Shown: positions 5,359 through 9,652 of the stretch, one piece after another
Layout of the letters: each line of letters opens with the position of its first letter
Position numbering within the stretch: the first letter of the stretch is position 1
Assembly: GCA_900314375.1 (NCBI GenBank)
Contig: OMVC01000144.1
Coordinates: forward strand, 1-9,652
DNA from: an uncultured bacterium
Lineage (GTDB): Bacteria > Cyanobacteriota > Vampirovibrionia > Gastranaerophilales > Gastranaerophilaceae
Length of the DNA stretch: 9,652 nt
Direction of reading: 5' to 3'
Notes under the pieces: generated by a model
The model's database searches: none
Told to the model about the DNA's origin: nothing
The model's input: the letters and a program-made list of their open reading frames with translations, nothing else
Program-made: the position numbers and the translations under genes

Positions 5359-6420
5359 ATGGCGGAATTTCAATCAAAAATCAGAACAATAGAATGGATA
5401 GATACATATTCAAGAATGGCAGATCAGACAAAATATCCTGACAAATTTGAATTTATAGATATAAAAACAGGACAAGAAATGTTTGATGCAATAAAAAATA
5501 TGGTTGTACGCGGAGCGCCTGCTATCGGTATTGCTGGTGCGCATGGTGTTGTTTTATATGCACAGGAATTGAAAGATAAAAATTTATCCTTTGAAGAATT
5601 TAAAAAAGAATTATTAAATAAATCTGATTACCTTGTAACCTCAAGACCTACTGCAGTAAATTTGTATTGGGCTGTTGAAAAGCAAAAAGAAATAATTAAA
5701 AATTCAACTTCCGATATTGAAAGTCTTATAGAAGAATTAAGGATAAACGGCAAGAAACTTGAATTAGAAGATATTGAAATTAATAAAAAAATCGGGGATT
5801 ACGGAGCCATGGTTGTACCAAAAGGCGCAACAATTCTTACCCATTGCAACGCGGGAGCATTAGCAACGGTTGGATATGGTACGGCGCTTGGCGTTGTTCG
5901 TTCAGCTTTTGCTAAAGACCCGACAATCCAAGTGTTTGCAGACGAAACCCGTCCAAGACAACAGGGTGCAAGAATTACAACATTAGAATTAAAAATGGAC
6001 GGAATACCTGTAACTTTGATTACAGATGGAATGTGTTCATATTTTATGAAAAAAGGAATGATAAATATGGTTGTAGTCGGAGCTGACAGGATTGCCGCAA
6101 ACGGGGATGCCGCAAACAAAATCGGAACATATACCGTTGCAATTGCCGCTAAATATCATAATATCCCGTTCTATGTCGCAGCACCCCTATCAACAATAGA
6201 TACAAATATTCAATCGGGAGAAGAAATAGTAATAGAAGAACGTCCGCACGAGGAAGTAACAATGATTAACGGGAAAAATATTTGTCCTGAAGGAGTAAAT
6301 GTTATAAATCCCGCTTTTGATGTAACTCCTCATGAGCTTATTACTGGGATTATAACTGAAAAGGGTATCTTAAAACCCGATTATAAAAATTCAATAAAAA
6401 GCGCGTTTAGTGCAAATTAA
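5359..6420 (+). CDS. mtnA: S-methyl-5-thioribose-1-phosphate isomerase
   Basis: MtnA converts 5-methylthioribose 1-phosphate to 5-methylthioribulose 1-phosphate in the methionine salvage pathway, in the cytoplasm. The 353-residue protein is full length and belongs to the eIF2B-alpha/MtnA superfamily. Visible signatures are RGAPAIGIAG (51-60), THCNAGALATVGYGTALGVV (161-180) with catalytic Cys163, and FADETRPRQQGAR (193-205). VVVGADRIAANGDAANKIGT (238-257) carries catalytic Asp243 and the Asn253-Lys254 pair. These separate MtnA from ribose-1,5-bisphosphate isomerase and eIF2B-like paralogues, although specificity is inferred. AAGGAA at 5347-5352 lies 6 nt before the ATG. No other salvage gene (mtnK, mtnP/mtnN, mtnB, mtnC, mtnD) is in the window. 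The next gene's ribosome binding site overlaps the stop codon. Confidence 0.96.
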   Translation: MAEFQSKIRTIEWIDTYSRMADQTKYPDKFEFIDIKTGQEMFDAIKNMVVRGAPAIGIAGAHGVVLYAQELKDKNLSFEEFKKELLNKSDYLVTSRPTAVNLYWAVEKQKEIIKNSTSDIESLIEELRINGKKLELEDIEINKKIGDYGAMVVPKGATILTHCNAGALATVGYGTALGVVRSAFAKDPTIQVFADETRPRQQGARITTLELKMDGIPVTLITDGMCSYFMKKGMINMVVVGADRIAANGDAANKIGTYTVAIAAKYHNIPFYVAAPLSTIDTNIQSGEEIVIEERPHEEVTMINGKNICPEGVNVINPAFDVTPHELITGIITEKGILKPDYKNSIKSAFSAN

Positions 6421-6431
6421 GGAGATAATGT

Positions 6432-6875
6432 ATGGATAAAACATCTAAAATTTTCATAAGCGTAATGGCTATATTATTTGTTATAGTTACGGCTGTGGTA
6501 TTTTTTGGCGGAAATTCCTATGAACTAAATGGAATAGGAAAAAATTCAACCCAGTCACAAGCGCAGGATAATGAAAGCCAAAAAGTTGATAACGGCAGTT
6601 TTCAGCCGTATATGGATGTTATGCATGAAAAAATTACAAAAAAATGGACTCCCCCTCAAACCGACAAAGATGCAGAAGTAATGGTTGAATATACAATAAT
6701 GAAGAATGGAACAGTAAAAGATCCTAAAATTGTAAAATCTTCAGGTAATGATGCCGTTGACAAATCCGCAATAGATGCTTTGCATAACGCATCTCCGCTT
6801 CCGCCTTTACCTTTGTCTTATGAGCAGGATAGCGTGAATGTGAAATTTAACTTTGCCGTAAAAGCTTCCGAATAA
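6432..6875 (+). CDS. TonB/TolA-type C-terminal domain protein, membrane anchored
   Basis: The 147-residue protein has one N-terminal membrane anchor (7-26), a short Asn/Gln/Ser-rich linker (28-56), and a TonB/TolA-like C-terminal domain (57-144). In that domain, KITKKWTPP (67-75) is followed by VEYTIMKNGTVKDPKIVKSS (85-104) and AVDKSAIDALHNASPLPPLP (108-127), the order and wording typical of the family. TonB proteins carry proton-motive-force energy from ExbB/ExbD to outer-membrane receptors. Here the linker is much shorter than a classical Pro-rich TonB stalk and no exbB/exbD is present, so receptor energising is not certain. A TolA-like or structural envelope role is also possible. The ATG at 6432 is chosen because AAGGAG (6419-6424, overlapping the mtnA stop) lies 7 nt upstream; the ATG at 6428 opens only a 3-codon frame. 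Confidence 0.8.
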   Translation: MDKTSKIFISVMAILFVIVTAVVFFGGNSYELNGIGKNSTQSQAQDNESQKVDNGSFQPYMDVMHEKITKKWTPPQTDKDAEVMVEYTIMKNGTVKDPKIVKSSGNDAVDKSAIDALHNASPLPPLPLSYEQDSVNVKFNFAVKASE

Positions 6876-6961
6876 TTAAATCTACACTTTATTTCATTCT
6901 TTTATATGACAAAAAATGAACAAAAGTATGTTTTAATCGTTATATAAATGTATAAGGTATG

Positions 6962-6966
6962 AAGGA
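6962..6966 (+). promoter_or_regulatory. Ribosome binding site that fixes the TTG start of the TolC-like gene
   Basis: AAGGA with a 6-nt spacer precedes TTG at 6973. The nearby ATG at 6959 opens only a 5-codon frame ending in TGA at 6974, and the next in-frame ATG (residue 11) would destroy the basic n-region of the signal peptide. The 97-bp gap before this gene shows no strong terminator and no convincing -35/-10 pair, so readthrough from the genes upstream is possible. Confidence 0.65.
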
Positions 6967-6972
6967 ACGGAT

Positions 6973-8490
6973 TTGAATATATATAAAAAAATAATAGCAA
7001 CAATGCTTGCTGCTACTTTTTTGATTAGTCCGCAAGCGTTCGCGATAGGGGAAACAAAAGCTTCCGTACAAAATTTTGATACATCAAGCGTAAAAATTAA
7101 ACAGGGTTCTGTATTAAGTTTAAACGATTGTATCGGGATTGCACTAAATAACAGCGCCGCAATAAAACAGGCACGATACAATTACGGAATATCAAAAGCC
7201 AATGTCGGAATTGCACGTTCCGAATTTTTCCCGACAATCGGAGTAGGGACTGGATATAATTACACAGACACCCATACAAAAAGATATAACTACGATAATA
7301 AGTTATATAATCTTAATGCCAATATAAACCAACTTTTGTTTAATTTTGGTAAAACAAATGCCAGAATAAAAATGCAAAGATTTTACCTTATAGCCGATGA
7401 ATACAATTTTTATGATACCGTCAGAAAAATAACTTTTGATGTTAAGCAGAAGTATTATCAACTTTTAGCGGCTCGTGCAGCGGTTCTGATTAACGAAGCA
7501 TATGTTGATATAAACGAGCGCAACTATCAGCGTACAAAAGCCTATTACGATGAAGGTTTAAAATCAAAAATTGACCTTGTTAATGCCGAAGTTACATTAA
7601 GTGATTCTAAAATCGGACTCATACAATCTCAAACGGCATACGAAAATGCAATAGTATATTTAAACAATGCAATGTACCTTACCAATGCCCCGAAATACAA
7701 TATCGAAGGGCAAGACGGGTTTAATATTGAAAATAATATTGCACCTGTTGATTTGACAAAATTTGAACAAATAAAAGAAGGCGAAATATCCTCAATACCG
7801 ACGGATATTGATGATGCAAAATTTGCAACGGCAGTAGAAAAATTGGAAGTTTTAACGGATTATAAATTTGAAAAATTCCCGTATTCATTTGACGAATGTT
7901 TAAAAATTGCCGACAAAAACAGAGCGGATATAAAAGCTTATTCCGCAACCGTAGATGCATTAAAAGAAAATCTTTTATATGTAAAAAGGAATTATTATCC
8001 TGAAATCTCCGCAACGGCAGGTTACGGTTTTAGAGATCAGGAAACCACAAATTCGTTTAACGTCGGGGTAAATCTGTCAAGTTCATTAAATATAATGAAC
8101 CATACAAATCAGGTAGATGCCGCAAAATATCACGTTGATATCGCTCAAAGTTCATTAGACCAATTAACACAGGATATTTACTTTGAAATACAAAACGCAT
8201 ATATAGATATGATTCAATTGGAAAAACAAATTCCGCTCCAAGGTGTGAAAGTTAAGCAGACTTTTGAGAATTATCAACTTGCAGAAGGCAGATATTATGT
8301 CGGTTTAGGTGATTACATAGAATTGCAGGATGCAAAAGTTAATTATAACAACGCGCAGCATTCATATATTGAAACAATATATCGATATAACGTAGCAAGA
8401 GCGAATTTAGAAAGTGTAATAGCTTTACCTCAAAAGGTTAGCGCAACATTAGAGGAAAAATCAAATGGACGTAAAAAAATTAAAAAATAA
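6973..8490 (+). CDS. TolC-family outer-membrane efflux protein
   Basis: This is the outer-membrane channel-tunnel component of a tripartite efflux or type I secretion system. Residues 1-24 form a Sec signal peptide with cleavage likely after AFA, and the mature protein has the two-fold repeat of the family. Repeat one starts with LSLNDCIGIALNNSAAIKQA (48-67) and contains the Y-x-x-G-x-x-x-x-x-D-L-x-x-A-E motif at about 191-206. Repeat two starts with SFDECLKIADKNRADIKA (305-322) and contains the matching motif at about 441-455 (YYVGLGDYIELQDAK). The 505-residue length is normal. A stretch of about 60 residues with low similarity to the repeats (about 240-300) links the halves. The gene uses a TTG start. 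Its 3' end overlaps the adaptor gene by 26 nt, so the two are cotranscribed and probably translationally coupled. The substrate is unknown. Confidence 0.93.
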   Translation: MNIYKKIIATMLAATFLISPQAFAIGETKASVQNFDTSSVKIKQGSVLSLNDCIGIALNNSAAIKQARYNYGISKANVGIARSEFFPTIGVGTGYNYTDTHTKRYNYDNKLYNLNANINQLLFNFGKTNARIKMQRFYLIADEYNFYDTVRKITFDVKQKYYQLLAARAAVLINEAYVDINERNYQRTKAYYDEGLKSKIDLVNAEVTLSDSKIGLIQSQTAYENAIVYLNNAMYLTNAPKYNIEGQDGFNIENNIAPVDLTKFEQIKEGEISSIPTDIDDAKFATAVEKLEVLTDYKFEKFPYSFDECLKIADKNRADIKAYSATVDALKENLLYVKRNYYPEISATAGYGFRDQETTNSFNVGVNLSSSLNIMNHTNQVDAAKYHVDIAQSSLDQLTQDIYFEIQNAYIDMIQLEKQIPLQGVKVKQTFENYQLAEGRYYVGLGDYIELQDAKVNYNNAQHSYIETIYRYNVARANLESVIALPQKVSATLEEKSNGRKKIKK

Positions 8491-9652
8491 AAAAGTTATA
8501 GCATTAGCCGCCTTATTATTAATAGGCGGTATATGGCTAAAATTTTATATAACCGACAACAAAGTGCATTATGAAACAAAAGAACTTGAACGATGCACAA
8601 TAACGCAGGTTGTAGAAGCTTCAGGGACAATAAACCCTGTCAACATTGTCAGTGTTGGTTCAACAGTATCAGGCTTGATGAAAGAAATATATGTTGATTA
8701 TAATTCTGAAGTAAAAAAAGGACAGCTTTTGGCTCAAATCGACCCTGCAACTTTTCAGGCACAAGTTGACCAGAACATGGCACAAATAAATAATGCCGAA
8801 GCTAATCTTGCAAAATTAAACGCAGAAATGGTTTATGCTCAAAAGACTTATAACCGCTATAAAAATCTTTATTCAAAGAATTTTATAGCGCGAAGCGAAC
8901 TTGACCAAGCTGAAAGTGAATACTTAGCAAAACAAGCATCAATCGGCGCACAACGAGCTTCTATCGCACAGGCAAGAGCAAATTTGAATACTTCAATGAC
9001 AAATTTAGGATATACAAAAATAATCGCTCCTGTTGACGGAACAATTATCAAACGTGCAATAGATGTTGGGCAACCGGTTGCAGCAAGTTTCCAAGCACCT
9101 GAATTATTCACGATAGCACAAGATTTGAAAAAAATGCAAATTGAAGTGAACGTATCTGAAGCTGATATCGGCAACGTTAAAGCAGGACAAGAAGTAGAAT
9201 ACACACTTGACGGATATCCTGATTCAACTTTCCATGGGGAAGTTACTCAAGTCAGATTGGATTCCACAACAACATCAAACGTTGTAACATATACGGTAAT
9301 TGTAAGTGTTGACAATGAAGATTTGAAATTAAAACCGGGGATGACGGCTAATGTTTCAATAATAACAAGCAGAAGTGCCAATGTTTTATGCGCACCGACA
9401 GTTGCTTTGAAATATTCCCCTGAAGTTGGCGGACAAAAATACAAAGAACAAGGTATCTGGATACTTGACGGTAACGAGCCGACAAGAATAAACATAAAAG
9501 AAGGTGCAAGTGATGATACAAACGTGGAAATAATTTCAAATAAAGTAAAAGACGGTGACAAAGTTATACTAAGTTCAACAGGCGGTAAAAAATCTTCGAA
9601 AAATACCCCAACAGGAACAAGACGTCGCGGCGGCCCTCCGGGAATGTTTTAA
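8465..9652 (+). CDS. HlyD/MacA-family periplasmic adaptor of an efflux transporter
   Basis: This membrane fusion protein bridges an inner-membrane transporter and the TolC-like channel encoded just upstream. The 395-residue protein has an N-terminal anchor (10-28). The first lipoyl half-motif is VSGLMKEIYVDYNSEVKKGQ (68-87), followed by a long alpha-helical hairpin (about 95-180). The second lipoyl half-motif is APVDGTIIKRAIDVGQPV (188-205). Beta-barrel strands (about 222-300) include LKPGMTANVSI, and a membrane-proximal domain follows. The tail (about 374-395) is a Ser/Thr/Arg/Gly/Pro-rich segment ending in RRRGGPPGMF, as is common in MacA-like adaptors. AGAGGA at 8451-8456 lies 8 nt before the ATG. 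The stop codon is the last three bases of the window, so the gene is complete. A MacB-type ABC permease or RND pump is expected immediately downstream but is not visible. Confidence 0.93.
   Translation: MDVKKLKNKKVIALAALLLIGGIWLKFYITDNKVHYETKELERCTITQVVEASGTINPVNIVSVGSTVSGLMKEIYVDYNSEVKKGQLLAQIDPATFQAQVDQNMAQINNAEANLAKLNAEMVYAQKTYNRYKNLYSKNFIARSELDQAESEYLAKQASIGAQRASIAQARANLNTSMTNLGYTKIIAPVDGTIIKRAIDVGQPVAASFQAPELFTIAQDLKKMQIEVNVSEADIGNVKAGQEVEYTLDGYPDSTFHGEVTQVRLDSTTTSNVVTYTVIVSVDNEDLKLKPGMTANVSIITSRSANVLCAPTVALKYSPEVGGQKYKEQGIWILDGNEPTRINIKEGASDDTNVEIISNKVKDGDKVILSSTGGKKSSKNTPTGTRRRGGPPGMF

Noticed and set aside
5799..6119. A 106-codon minus-strand open frame inside mtnA
   Set aside because: It lies wholly within the most conserved catalytic region of mtnA, which is certainly coding on the plus strand.
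6428..6439. ATG 4 nt upstream of the TonB-like start as an alternative start
   Set aside because: It opens a frame of only three codons (ATG TAT GGA TAA), and the ATG at 6432 has the correct spacing to AAGGAG.
6893..6920. Possible hairpin TTCATT / AATGAA between the TonB-like and TolC-like genes
   Set aside because: Only six A/T-rich pairs with a 16-nt loop and no T-tract; too weak to call a terminator.
8869..9561. Several minus-strand open frames of 63-111 codons inside the adaptor gene
   Set aside because: They are shadows of a well-recognised HlyD/MacA reading frame with no start signals of their own.

Overview
The window is AT-rich chromosomal DNA from a bacterium with a two-membrane envelope. 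The outer membrane shows through a TolC-family channel, a membrane-anchored periplasmic adaptor and a TonB/TolA-type C-terminal domain. The composition, the lysine/asparagine-rich proteins, and a pair of unrecognised proteins (the first with an SFTG-like N-terminus) suggest an uncultured gut lineage such as Vampirovibrionia/Melainabacteria (Gastranaerophilales). That placement is inference; nothing in the window proves taxonomy. I see no phage, transposon, CRISPR, tRNA or rRNA signal.

Layout. (1) 1-293, minus strand: the N-terminal part of a sigma-70 family factor, running off the left edge. (2) 294-526: an AT-rich divergent intergenic region with a perfect inverted repeat in the presumed sigma leader. 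(3) 527-1066: a membrane-anchored thioredoxin-fold protein closed by a strong intrinsic terminator. (4) 1245-3566: a two-gene operon of unrecognised membrane-associated proteins (537 and 233 aa), 6 nt apart and closed by a near-ideal terminator. (5) 3723-4283: a single-pass membrane protein with an alpha-crystallin/Hsp20-like C-terminal domain and its own terminator. (6) 4338-6875: ruvC, a small polytopic membrane protein, mtnA and a TonB-C-like protein, tightly packed. (7) 6973-9652: a TolC-like outer-membrane channel (TTG start) overlapping by 26 nt an HlyD/MacA-type adaptor whose stop codon is the last three bases of the window. An inner-membrane transporter such as MacB is expected just beyond.

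How the parts work together. The last two genes form two thirds of a tripartite export machine. The anchored thioredoxin protein and the TonB-like protein also act at the envelope. ruvC (Holliday-junction resolution) and mtnA (methionine salvage) are housekeeping genes that share the packed stretch but no pathway. The most interesting points are the unrecognised two-gene operon with parallel protein architectures, a membrane-tethered small-heat-shock-like protein, and two promoters (ruvC and the following membrane protein gene) whose -10 boxes end exactly 6 nt before the ATG with no ribosome binding site, which predicts leaderless mRNAs.
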